Below are positions 27,447 to 35,283 of a stretch of 64,000 nt of DNA, in pieces; within the stretch, counting starts at the first letter, position 1; each line of letters starts with the position of its first letter. A model generated the notes under the pieces. The model saw only the letters and a program-made list of their open reading frames with translations, searched no databases and had not been told where the DNA came from. This stretch comes from Gammaproteobacteria bacterium. GTDB lineage: Bacteria > Pseudomonadota > Gammaproteobacteria > Burkholderiales > Nitrosomonadaceae. The translations under genes and the position numbers were made by a program. The stretch is from assembly GCA_015709635.1 (NCBI GenBank), contig CP054180.1, positions 1,984,001 to 2,048,000 of the forward strand. Direction: 5' to 3'.

Positions 27447-28808
27447 ATGAATAATTCGTTGCCAATCGACACATTGATAGAAGCAAACTGGATTATTCCC
27501 ATTGAACCCGCTGAAGTGGCATTGAATCAACATGCCATCGCAATTGCTGATGGAATCATCAAAGATATTTTACCGATAGCTGAAGCAAGACTCCACTATC
27601 AATCGCAACAAACGATCACACTGAACAATCACGTTTTAATTCCTGGCCTGATAAACCTGCATACCCACGCCGCCATGACCCTGATGCGCGGGCTGGCCGA
27701 TGATTTATCGTTAATGGAGTGGCTCAATCAGCATATCTGGCCGACAGAAAACCGGCATATCAATGCTCAGTTTGTATTGGATGGCTCGCAACTGGCTTGT
27801 GCCGAGATGATCAAAGGCGGCATTACCTGTTTCAACGATATGTACTTTTTCCCGGAGTCTTGTGCAGAAGCTGCCATCAGTTCCGGCATGCGCGCAGTCA
27901 TCGGTATGGTCGTGATCGACTTTCCCACCGCTTATGCCAGTGATGCGGACGATTATCTGGCCAAGGGATTGGGATTACGCGACCAATATCATCAGCATCC
28001 GCTGCTTTCCTTTTGTTTTGCGCCGCACGCGCCTTACACCGTCAGTGACAGCACGTTCCGCAGCATTCTGACGTATGCGGAACAACTGAACGTGCCTATC
28101 CACACGCATCTGCACGAAACACAGGATGAAATCCGCCTCAGCTTGGAATCTACCGGTATTCGACCGATTGAACGTTTTCAGCAACTGGGGCTGCTCGGCC
28201 CGAACCTGATTGCCGTACACATGGCGCATCTGACCGAACATGAAATAAAACTCGTGCATCAATACGGCTGCCATGTCGCCCACTGCCCGTCATCCAATAT
28301 GAAGCTTGCCAGCGGACTGGCACCCGTTACGGCTTTATTGAATCAAGGTATCAATGTCGGTCTCGGCACCGATGGCGCGGCCAGTAACAATCGTTTGGAC
28401 ATGTTTGAAGAAATGCGTCTGGCTGCGCTGCTGGCCAAAGCGACCAGCGGCCAGGCCGACGCTCTGCCCGCGCACCAAGCATTGCGAATGGCGACTTTGA
28501 ATAGCGCCAACGCGCTGGGATTGGGAGAAATAACCGGTTCATTAGCCATCGGAAAGGTGGCTGACATCACGGCTGTTGATTTTTCCGGCATTAACCTCTC
28601 GCCTTGCTACGATCCGGTTTCGCACTTGGTCTACGTAGCAAGCCGCGAACAAGTGAGTCATGTGTGGGTAAATGGTAGAATGCTGCTACAAGATAAAGAA
28701 CTGATGACGCTCGATCCGGTTGAACTGCAATACCGCGCCGCATACTGGCATGAACGCATCGCAGCAACATCTCAACACTCGTCACAAAGGAATGCATATG
28801 GAAAATGA
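27447..28808 (+). CDS. mtaD: 5-methylthioadenosine/S-adenosylhomocysteine deaminase (TRZ/ATZ family)
   Basis: Amidohydrolase of 453 residues. The metal-binding motif LINLHTHAAMTLMRGLADD (about residues 70-88), HTHLHETQDE (about 218), the HCPSSNMKLASG segment and LGTDGAASNN (about 310) are typical of MTA/SAH deaminases. Its last 11 bases overlap ubiG; mtaD-ubiG is a conserved betaproteobacterial pair, tying methylation by-product recycling to a SAM-dependent step. Confidence 0.88.
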   Translation: MNNSLPIDTLIEANWIIPIEPAEVALNQHAIAIADGIIKDILPIAEARLHYQSQQTITLNNHVLIPGLINLHTHAAMTLMRGLADDLSLMEWLNQHIWPTENRHINAQFVLDGSQLACAEMIKGGITCFNDMYFFPESCAEAAISSGMRAVIGMVVIDFPTAYASDADDYLAKGLGLRDQYHQHPLLSFCFAPHAPYTVSDSTFRSILTYAEQLNVPIHTHLHETQDEIRLSLESTGIRPIERFQQLGLLGPNLIAVHMAHLTEHEIKLVHQYGCHVAHCPSSNMKLASGLAPVTALLNQGINVGLGTDGAASNNRLDMFEEMRLAALLAKATSGQADALPAHQALRMATLNSANALGLGEITGSLAIGKVADITAVDFSGINLSPCYDPVSHLVYVASREQVSHVWVNGRMLLQDKELMTLDPVELQYRAAYWHERIAATSQHSSQRNAYGK

Positions 28809-29505
28809 CGGCATTAATGCTGATCCGCTGGAACTGGAAAAATTCAGCCAACTCGCGCACCGCTGGTGGGATCCCAATAGCGAATTCAAACCATTGCACG
28901 AAATCAATCCATTACGCCTCAATTACATCAACGACCTCACCGGCGGACTAACCGGAAAAACGGTATTGGATGTCGGTTGCGGCGGCGGCATTTTGTCGGA
29001 AGGCATGGCGTCGATGGGTGCGCATGTCACTGGAATCGATCTGAGCGACAAGGCGCTTAAGGTTGCCAAACTGCACTTACTGGAAAGCGGGCATCACGTC
29101 GATTACCGCAAGATCACGACGGAATCGCTCGCCAAAGAACAACCGCAACACTACGACGTGGTCACGTGCATGGAAATGCTCGAACATGTGCCGGACCCGA
29201 TGAGCGTTATCCGTGCTTGCACGCAATTGGCCAAACCGGGTGGCTGGGTTTTCTTCTCAACGATCAACCGCAACCCGAAATCCTATCTGTTTGCCATCAT
29301 CGGCGCGGAATATATCCTGAAGCTGTTGCCGCGCGGTACGCATGAATACGCCAAATTCATCAAACCATCCGAACTCGCGCGCATGGCGCGCAATGCCGGA
29401 TTGACGGATGAACAACTGATCGGCATGACGTACAACCCGATTACCAAAGTCTACGCCTTGGAAAATGACACCGACGTCAACTACATCATGGCTTACCGTA
29501 ATTAA
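28798..29505 (+). CDS. ubiG: Ubiquinone biosynthesis O-methyltransferase
   Basis: SAM-dependent methyltransferase for both O-methylations of ubiquinone synthesis; 235 residues from the ATG at 28798, which has AAAGGA upstream. The UbiG hallmark FSQLAHRWWDPNSEFKPLHEIN and motif I LDVGCGGGILSEGMA (about 60-74) are present. An in-frame ATG at 28720 inside mtaD is rejected. Confidence 0.95.
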   Translation: MENDGINADPLELEKFSQLAHRWWDPNSEFKPLHEINPLRLNYINDLTGGLTGKTVLDVGCGGGILSEGMASMGAHVTGIDLSDKALKVAKLHLLESGHHVDYRKITTESLAKEQPQHYDVVTCMEMLEHVPDPMSVIRACTQLAKPGGWVFFSTINRNPKSYLFAIIGAEYILKLLPRGTHEYAKFIKPSELARMARNAGLTDEQLIGMTYNPITKVYALENDTDVNYIMAYRN

Positions 29506-29545
29506 TCCAATCGCCGCTCTTGTCTTTTTTGCAATTCTTTGATTC

Positions 29546-30193
29546 ATGATTAAAGCCGTACTCTTCGATTTCGATGGCACACTGGCCGATACCGCACCCG
29601 ACCTTGGCCATGCACTGAATCGCCAACGTACTGCGCGCGGCCTGTCCGAATTACCCATCGCGCAAATCCGTCCGCTGGCTTCCGCCGGTTCACGCGGCTT
29701 ATTGGGACTCGGCTTCAACATCAAACCGGGCGACACCGGCTATGAATCGATGCGCGACGAATTTTTGGATTTCTACACCCAACGCTTATGCCAGGATACC
29801 TGCTTGTTTCCGGGTGTCAGCGAATTGCTCGACCAATTGGAAAAACGCAACTTACCTTGGGGTATTGTAACCAACAAGCCGGCACGATTCGCACATCCGC
29901 TGATTGAAATGCTCGGCTTGGCGCAGCGCGTTACCTGCGTCGTTTGCGGCGATGAATTGGCGAATACCAAGCCGCACCCGGAACCGCTGTTAACCGCCAG
30001 CACCAAAATCGCCATTTCCCCCACGCACTGCATCTATCTCGGCGACGATATCCGCGACGTTCAGGCCAGCCTGGCAGCCGGCATGCAACCCATCGTTGCG
30101 CGCTACGGCTATCTGGGAAATGATCAACCGCCGGAGACCTGGGGCGCCCGGTATCTGATCGATCACCCTAGAGAACTATTAAGCTATCTTTAA
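29546..30193 (+). CDS. gph: Phosphoglycolate phosphatase (HAD family)
   Basis: HAD-superfamily hydrolase of 215 residues: motif I VLFDFDGTLADTAPD (about residues 5-19), motif II VTNKP, motif III KPHPEPLL and motif IV YLGDDIRDVQ. It removes phosphate from 2-phosphoglycolate; in the ubiG-gph arrangement it could also be the MupP-like phosphatase, which sequence alone does not separate. Followed by ssrA. Confidence 0.88.
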   Translation: MIKAVLFDFDGTLADTAPDLGHALNRQRTARGLSELPIAQIRPLASAGSRGLLGLGFNIKPGDTGYESMRDEFLDFYTQRLCQDTCLFPGVSELLDQLEKRNLPWGIVTNKPARFAHPLIEMLGLAQRVTCVVCGDELANTKPHPEPLLTASTKIAISPTHCIYLGDDIRDVQASLAAGMQPIVARYGYLGNDQPPETWGARYLIDHPRELLSYL

Positions 30194-30287
30194 AGCTTTC
30201 CTGATTAATTCTGTTAAAATGCGCGACACATAGGATTTGAACTTTTTTGTATCATCATCATCTTATGCATGACCTTTACGAATACCC

Positions 30288-30647
30288 GGGGGCGATCCGG
30301 TTTCGACGTGGGTTGCAAAGCAGCGCAGGGCATACCGAGGATCAGATTACCTCGTAAATCCATCTGAAAACAATAGTCGCAAACGACGAAAACTACGCTT
30401 TAGCCGCTTAATCGGCTAGCCTCTGCACCGGTGGGCCTCAACGCCGGGTCTGGCAACAGACAGCAGAGTCACTAACGGGGATCGCGTTCTGCAGGGTCAC
30501 TTTACAGAACGTTAAACAATAGGTGACTCGCCTGTCATCAGCCTGCCGGTTGGCGGTTGCCGGGTCAAATCAAATAATTTGGCTAAGTATGTAGAACTGT
30601 CTGTAGAGGGCTTGCGGACGCGGGTTCAATTCCCGCCGCCTCCACCA
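30288..30647 (+). ncRNA. ssrA: tmRNA
   Basis: Transfer-messenger RNA that rescues stalled ribosomes. The 5' end GGGGGCGATCCGGTTTCGAC, the internal tag reading frame (30379-30411: ANDENYALAA then TAA) and the 3' tRNA-like end (GGTTCAATTCCCGCC, then TCCACCA at 30641-30647) are all visible; total about 360 bases. CCA is encoded. The accessory island starts within a few dozen bases downstream, making this a probable integration locus. Confidence 0.97.
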
Positions 30648-30654
30648 AATTGAA

Positions 30655-30685
30655 GGGCTCGGATAATCTCCGGGCCCTTTTTCTT
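30655..30685 (+). terminator. Rho-independent terminator of ssrA
   Basis: Stem GGGCTCGG / CCGGGCCC with a 7-base loop and T-run, 7 bases past the tmRNA CCA. A second hairpin without T-run (CCCCGC / GCGGGG, 30695-30711) follows and may already belong to the island edge. Confidence 0.85.
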
Positions 30686-30880
30686 GCCTGAAATCCCCGC
30701 ACTACGCGGGGTTCCGGCCATCAGTGTTGCGGGTGGCTACCTGCCGAAACGTGCCGTTTTCAGCATTTCTGGCTCCAGATCTGTCTCTATTCTCCGTTTG
30801 GCCTGCGGGTAGGCGCTGTTTTGGCTCTAGCAAAATCAACAACTTACGCGCAGCGGTTCATCGTCAACCAAGGCGACCGG

Positions 30881-31333
30881 TCAGGCATCAAACGCCGTTA
30901 CCACCTTGCGTTGCGCCATCCAGTCGGTCGGTAGCGGATTGCGCTGGAACCACAGCAGGCTCATGCACCGAGGCTGCCGCCCGGCCAGGATGGTCTGGAT
31001 GATGGCAGGCTCCAGCAGAGTCAGACGCAGCAGCTCGTTGACCGTCGAGTGGTGCAGGCCTTCGCGCTGGGCGATCTCGCTGCCACTGCCCACCACCCCA
31101 TCGTCGAGCAGTTGCTGCCAGTAGAAGGCCCGCGTCAGCGCCACCAGCAGGGGCTGGTCGATCTGGGCGGCCACCGTGCCCGGCGCATCAAGCTGGCCGT
31201 CCGGGCGCACCACCACTTTGCTGCCACCACGCTTGCGGATTTTCAGCGGAATGAAGGTGGACAGCTTCACCTGCCCACCATCCCGGCGCTCGCGGGCAAT
31301 GGCTGCGCCCAAGGGTTGCACTTTTGGTTTCAT
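30881..31333 (-). CDS. Small protein with ParB-type helix-turn-helix
   Basis: 150 residues from the ATG at 31333, which overlaps the stop of the recombinase gene as ATGA. The middle (about residues 82-120: SEIAQREGLHHSTVNELLRL...) resembles the ParB/KorB HTH, in which a serine-rich turn is followed by LRL and a hydrophobic helix. The N-terminus is basic. Being last in the DUF2924-recombinase-HTH operon, it may be an accessory DNA-binding factor for integration or excision; this is inference. Not a known named family to me. Confidence 0.7.
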   Translation of the reverse strand: MKPKVQPLGAAIARERRDGGQVKLSTFIPLKIRKRGGSKVVVRPDGQLDAPGTVAAQIDQPLLVALTRAFYWQQLLDDGVVGSGSEIAQREGLHHSTVNELLRLTLLEPAIIQTILAGRQPRCMSLLWFQRNPLPTDWMAQRKVVTAFDA

Positions 31334-32670
31334 ATCGCCTCCTCCAACTCCTGCAGTTCTGCGCCGATGCTGCCAGGCATCAATTCCCTGGCCAGTTCCT
31401 GCCAGCCCTGATTGCGCCAGATGATTTCCAGCCCGCCGTCGGCAATCACGACCCGCTCGATCAGCAACTGAGCCAGACGACACTGTTCGGCAGGAAACAA
31501 TTCCCGCCACAGGCTGGCGAGGTTGCGCATCGGCAGCACGACCTGCGGCTCGGTCAGGTCAGGCCGAAGTTGCTGTACCCGTTCCCACACCGATTGCACG
31601 ATGTGCGGTGCCAACAGTGCCGCCACGATTTGCTGCGTGACCAGTTGCTCAATCGGCACGGCTGGCAGCGGGCCGTGCTGACTGGCCCACGCCCCGAAGC
31701 GCCGGTGTTTGATCGGGCTGTAGTAACGGTAGGTCTTGCCCTTTTTGACCGTGTAGCTGGGCACCAGCCGTTCGCCATCGGACGTGAACAGCAGGCCGCG
31801 TAGCAGCACCGGTTCGCTTTGGCGGTCATTGGTGTCGCGCCGCCGCTCGATGCCATCGGTGGCGATCAACGCATGGACGGCATCCCACTGCGCCTGCGTG
31901 ATGATGGCCTGATGCTGGCCGGGGAAGCTCTGCCCCTTGTGGACGATCTCGCCCAGGTACATCCGGTTGTGCAGCATCTTGTAGATGGTCTGCTTGGTGA
32001 AGGCCTTGCCGCCCTTGGTGACCACGCCTTCCGCGCCGTAGGCCTTGGCCATCAGCGTGGCCGAACGCACGGTCACGAAGTCATCGAAGATGCGGTGGAC
32101 CAGCTTGGCCTCGACCTCGTTGATGATCAGCAGCCGATCCCGCACGTCGTACCCCAGCGGCAGCGGCCCGCCCATCCACATGCCCTTGGCCTTGCTGGCA
32201 GCGATCTTGTCGCGGATGCGCTCGCCAGTCACCTCGCGTTCGAACTGCGCGAAGGACAGCAACACATTGAGCATCAGCCTGCCCATCGAAGTGGCCGAAT
32301 TGATCTGCTGCGTGACGGCACTGAAGCTGACGCGGTGGCGGTCGAACACATCGACCATGCGCGCAAAGTCCGCCAGCGAGCGCGACAGCCGGTCGATCTT
32401 GTAGACCACCACGATGTCTATCTTGCCCATCTGGATGTCAGCCATCAGGCGCTTCAAGGCGGGCCGGTCTATATTGCCGCCGGAGAAGCCGCCATCATCG
32501 TAATCATCAGCCACCGCAATCCAACCTTCGTGGCTCTGGCTTTTGATGAAGGCGTGCCCGGCTTCCTTCTGGGCATCGATGGAATTGAAGGACTGGTCCA
32601 GCCGTTCATCGCTGGAGACGCGGCAGTACACCGCGCAGCGTTTGGGTGATACGAGCAATGGCGCGTTCAT
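31330..32670 (-). CDS. Serine site-specific recombinase (island integrase)
   Basis: 446 residues of the resolvase/invertase superfamily with long C-terminus. N-terminal catalytic domain: YCRVSSDERLDQSFNSIDAQ with the nucleophile Ser about residue 19, and the YKIDRLSRSLADF and FSAVTQQINSATSMGRLMLNVL motifs; then a Recombinase domain (GPLPLGYDVRDRLLIINEVEAKLVHRIF) and a C-terminal region with helical DNA-binding character. Start ATG at 32670 overlaps the DUF2924 stop (ATGA); an upstream in-frame GTG/ATG at 32721 would run into that gene. Probably catalyses integration of the island next to ssrA. Confidence 0.88.
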   Translation of the reverse strand: MNAPLLVSPKRCAVYCRVSSDERLDQSFNSIDAQKEAGHAFIKSQSHEGWIAVADDYDDGGFSGGNIDRPALKRLMADIQMGKIDIVVVYKIDRLSRSLADFARMVDVFDRHRVSFSAVTQQINSATSMGRLMLNVLLSFAQFEREVTGERIRDKIAASKAKGMWMGGPLPLGYDVRDRLLIINEVEAKLVHRIFDDFVTVRSATLMAKAYGAEGVVTKGGKAFTKQTIYKMLHNRMYLGEIVHKGQSFPGQHQAIITQAQWDAVHALIATDGIERRRDTNDRQSEPVLLRGLLFTSDGERLVPSYTVKKGKTYRYYSPIKHRRFGAWASQHGPLPAVPIEQLVTQQIVAALLAPHIVQSVWERVQQLRPDLTEPQVVLPMRNLASLWRELFPAEQCRLAQLLIERVVIADGGLEIIWRNQGWQELARELMPGSIGAELQELEEAI

Positions 32671-33128
32671 TGACCACCTGCCTTGCCGTCGCGCAGACCA
32701 AAGAACTTCGGCCCGTTCCACTGCGTGCCGGTGATGTGGCGCGCCGCCGCCGACAGGCTTTTGAACACCTGACCGTTGAGCTCGTACAGCCCATCCGGCG
32801 TAACGGTGACGCGATGCTGGCGCTCATCCCATTCGCGGATCAGCGTGGTGCCGGGCATCAACAAGGTCTGAGCATTGCGTCCGACACTGCTTTTGATCTT
32901 GGAATGCTTGGCACCGGCCTCGACCAGCATCTTGCGGATATTGGTGGGCAGCGCGCCGTAGGCCTTCTCCTGGATGCGGTAGGCCAGACGCGATTCCACA
33001 TAGTGGCGGTTGCGGTGGCTGGGTCGCCGGGGGAAATGCTGATCCCAAAGCGCCCAAAGGTCAGCCATGGGCAGGGATGGCAACGCGGCCAGTTGGGCCG
33101 AGATGCTGCCATTGGGGGTGTCCGTCAT
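32667..33128 (-). CDS. DUF2924 domain protein
   Basis: 153 residues from the ATG at 33128, which is preceded by AGGAGC. Contains PSLPMADLWALWDQHFPRRPSHRNRHYVESRLAYRIQEKAYG, the usual DUF2924 signature, and a C-terminal part (RVTVTPDGLYELNGQVFKSLSAAARHITGTQWNGPKFFGL) typical of the family. DUF2924 genes very often precede a serine recombinase on proteobacterial islands; function unknown, possibly a recombination accessory factor. Stop overlaps the recombinase start. Confidence 0.85.
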   Translation of the reverse strand: MTDTPNGSISAQLAALPSLPMADLWALWDQHFPRRPSHRNRHYVESRLAYRIQEKAYGALPTNIRKMLVEAGAKHSKIKSSVGRNAQTLLMPGTTLIREWDERQHRVTVTPDGLYELNGQVFKSLSAAARHITGTQWNGPKFFGLRDGKAGGQ

Positions 33129-33215
33129 TTTTTGCTCCTGTGGTTGAGACAGGTCCATGAACGCGCTGTGGCGAGCAGAAGCCAAGTCAAACCATGCTCT
33201 TTCGATACGGTGTGG

Positions 33216-33605
33216 TCACCGGCGGCGATGCCGACGCGGTGGGCGCTGGACGTGGCGTTGCCACCAACGTTGAAGGCGACGTTCGATGCGCGCGGCCATA
33301 CACAACCAGCGCCACCACCATGGCAGCTTGATCCGCATGCGGCGCGGCCTGCGCACGATGGTCGTCGATGCCCTGCCAGAAACAGTGATCGGGGTCTCGC
33401 CCCACGATGTCTGGGAAGCAGAAGGCTGTGCACCGACGCCGTCATCCCGCGAGATGGCTGCCTGTGCAGCTGGCGGCAAGAACTGCTGCCTGATAGGCAG
33501 GCGATCCAGACCATCCGGCCCGGGTGCGATGCGTGGCGACAGCGGCCCGAAGCGCCCCGGCTGATGCTGGCGGGAAGGCTGAATTTCCATGACTGCCGCC
33601 CTCAC
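33216..33605 (-). CDS. Hypothetical basic protein
   Basis: 129 residues, not recognised. The start overlaps the stop of the upstream gene as ATGA, a sign of translational coupling and the best argument that it is real. The sequence is Gln/Pro/Arg-rich with a Trp-rich basic stretch near the C-terminus (KLPWWWRWL then RRLQRWWQRH). No known domain seen. A competing minus-strand frame at 33125-33514 has poorer composition and is not annotated. Confidence 0.5.
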   Translation of the reverse strand: MRAAVMEIQPSRQHQPGRFGPLSPRIAPGPDGLDRLPIRQQFLPPAAQAAISRDDGVGAQPSASQTSWGETPITVSGRASTTIVRRPRRMRIKLPWWWRWLCMAARIERRLQRWWQRHVQRPPRRHRRR

Positions 33606-34489
33606 ACATCCACACGGACGACGCTGGATTGGCCGGTACCGTGATCGAGGTGTTTCTTGGGCGGATTGGGATCGGGTGCGTAGATGCGGCGCTCATCGTC
33701 CTTGCGCTTGGGGTGGTACACCTTGAGGCCCCAACCATCGAAGCCTGCACTGCGCAGGGCTGTATCCAGTGCCGTGACCAATTCGTTGTCGGTGCTCGTA
33801 AATAGGTCGTTCAGCTCGCGCAATTCTTCAAACGGCACCCCTTCGATCAGGGTGGGCAGCAATTCACCATCGCGCTGCCGTCCAATCAGCTCGTGCTCAT
33901 AGCGAGTGCAGGCATCACCGGTCACGCGGGTGTGGGTCAGGCGCACGCGCTGCAGCAGTACTGCCTCCACGCTCTGCATCTCGCGCCAGGCCTGCACGAA
34001 AGTCTTGGCGGCCTCCAACATCCGCCGTGCACTGGGCCGGAAGATGCGGCGAATTTCCTGATCGATCAGCGTCTCATCCAGCCCGGCGACCATCTGCCCG
34101 GCCAGATCGTTGATGTACTGTTCCAGCGCTTTGACGCGGGTGGGTGCTTCCAGCACCTGCTGCGTGGCCTTCACGCGCGCGGCTTGTTCCTGTGCCAGCG
34201 CCTGCTGGTGTTCTTGATCTAATTTCGCCAGCGCATCCGCGTCGCCCAAGGCTGCCATTACATCTCGCTGGACGGTCAGCGTCATCTCCGGTTCGGCTGG
34301 TTTTTCCCAGCCGCAGGTGATGCGGTTTGCCGCGACCAGTGCCGCAATGGCTTGGTCGTACTGCGCGTTCTGCTGGCGCAGGCGGTCGAATATTTGCGCC
34401 ACAGCTCTGACGTCCCCGATTTCATTCAAAGGGGATTCGGTACTTGCTGTGTCGTCGGTGGATTTCTTGCTGCGGCGGATCAGATTCAC
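33602..34489 (-). CDS. Hypothetical coiled-coil protein of the island
   Basis: 295 residues, not recognised. It is rich in Ala/Glu/Gln helices (about residues 35-170, e.g. DALAKLDQEHQQALAQEQAARVKATQQVL), suggesting a coiled coil, and ends with a basic Pro/Lys tail. No membrane segment or catalytic motif is seen. It is the first gene of the minus-strand block leading to the recombinase and is divergent from the AlpA-like gene. Confidence 0.75.
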   Translation of the reverse strand: MNLIRRSKKSTDDTASTESPLNEIGDVRAVAQIFDRLRQQNAQYDQAIAALVAANRITCGWEKPAEPEMTLTVQRDVMAALGDADALAKLDQEHQQALAQEQAARVKATQQVLEAPTRVKALEQYINDLAGQMVAGLDETLIDQEIRRIFRPSARRMLEAAKTFVQAWREMQSVEAVLLQRVRLTHTRVTGDACTRYEHELIGRQRDGELLPTLIEGVPFEELRELNDLFTSTDNELVTALDTALRSAGFDGWGLKVYHPKRKDDERRIYAPDPNPPKKHLDHGTGQSSVVRVDV

Positions 34490-34816
34490 GGTAGGCTCCT
34501 GTCGATTTAGAGAATGGTTCAGACAGGAGCAATGGTCCGCGCGGAGACAGTTCAGGTCGATCAGGGCGCAGCGGGCGAATGAGGGTTTTCGGGCACGATT
34601 CAGCCGTAGATGATCTAGACATCCGGCCCGCTGTTGTAAAAAAGCCCTGAAGCGGATAGCAATTTAGAGTAATGGATCGGGCTATCGGCGGCCGTTTCGT
34701 ATAAAAGCGAATTTTGGCCATTTGCCTTCAGAAATCAGCAGGCGAAGAATCTCCTCATTACGGGCGCACATCCCTCTCGACGGGACAGCGTCCCCCAACG
34801 ACGACAGGAGATTCCG
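34490..34816. other. Divergent control region of the island
   Basis: About 325 bases between the minus-strand recombination block and the plus-strand replication block. It must hold both promoters. A GACAGGAG ribosome-binding site lies just before the AlpA-like start at 34817. A 99-codon minus frame (34422-34721) overlapping it is judged a shadow. No clear operator was identified. Confidence 0.4.
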
Positions 34817-35041
34817 ATGCAAAACACGCTGCCAGAACTGATCACCCCGCGCACGCTGGCGGCCCGCTGGGGACTTTCTGAAAAAACCCTCGAGCGCTGG
34901 CGCATGACCGGCAACGGGCCGACGTTTCTCAAGCTGGGCAGCCGCGTGCTGTACCGGATGGATGATGTGTCGGCGCACGAGGCACTGCGCACCCGCCGCT
35001 GCACCGCAGGCCAGTCCATCAGCGAAGGAATCTGGCGATGA
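34817..35041 (+). CDS. AlpA/excisionase-like HTH protein
   Basis: 74 residues with a MerR-type winged HTH (ITPRTLAARWGLSEKTLERWRMTGNGPTFLKLGSRVLYRMDDV, residues 9-51), the pattern of AlpA and excisionase-family regulators. It stands at the head of the replication block and probably regulates the island or assists excision. Strong ribosome-binding site (CAGGAG). The stop overlaps the next start (ATGA). Confidence 0.8.
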   Translation: MQNTLPELITPRTLAARWGLSEKTLERWRMTGNGPTFLKLGSRVLYRMDDVSAHEALRTRRCTAGQSISEGIWR

Positions 35042-35283
35042 ACCGCGCCCAACGCCGCCAGCGCGACAACCTCACCCGACAACTGCGTGCCTACATTGCC
35101 GAACATGGCGTCGAGGCGATGCTCGACAAGATGTTCGGCCCGGGCAGCTGGCGTTACGATGCCCGCGAACAGCTGCGGATCGTGCCCGACGCCAAGGACC
35201 CCGGTCCCGGTCGCGCCTACTACTGCGTGCGCGCCAATGGCGACTGGTTCAAGGCACGGCTGGATGCGGAGCACACGCAATGA
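35038..35283 (+). CDS. Small hypothetical protein
   Basis: 81 residues, not recognised (MNRAQRRQRDNLTRQLRAYIAEHGVEAML...). It is coupled by ATGA overlaps to both neighbours (35038-35041 and 35280-35283), so it is very likely translated. The charged amphipathic N-terminus and compact composition suggest a soluble helper of the primase next to it. Confidence 0.7.
   Translation: MNRAQRRQRDNLTRQLRAYIAEHGVEAMLDKMFGPGSWRYDAREQLRIVPDAKDPGPGRAYYCVRANGDWFKARLDAEHTQ

Noticed and set aside
32646..33644. 332-codon plus-strand open frame
   Set aside because: Antisense to the DUF2924 gene and its neighbour, both supported by couplings and family motifs.
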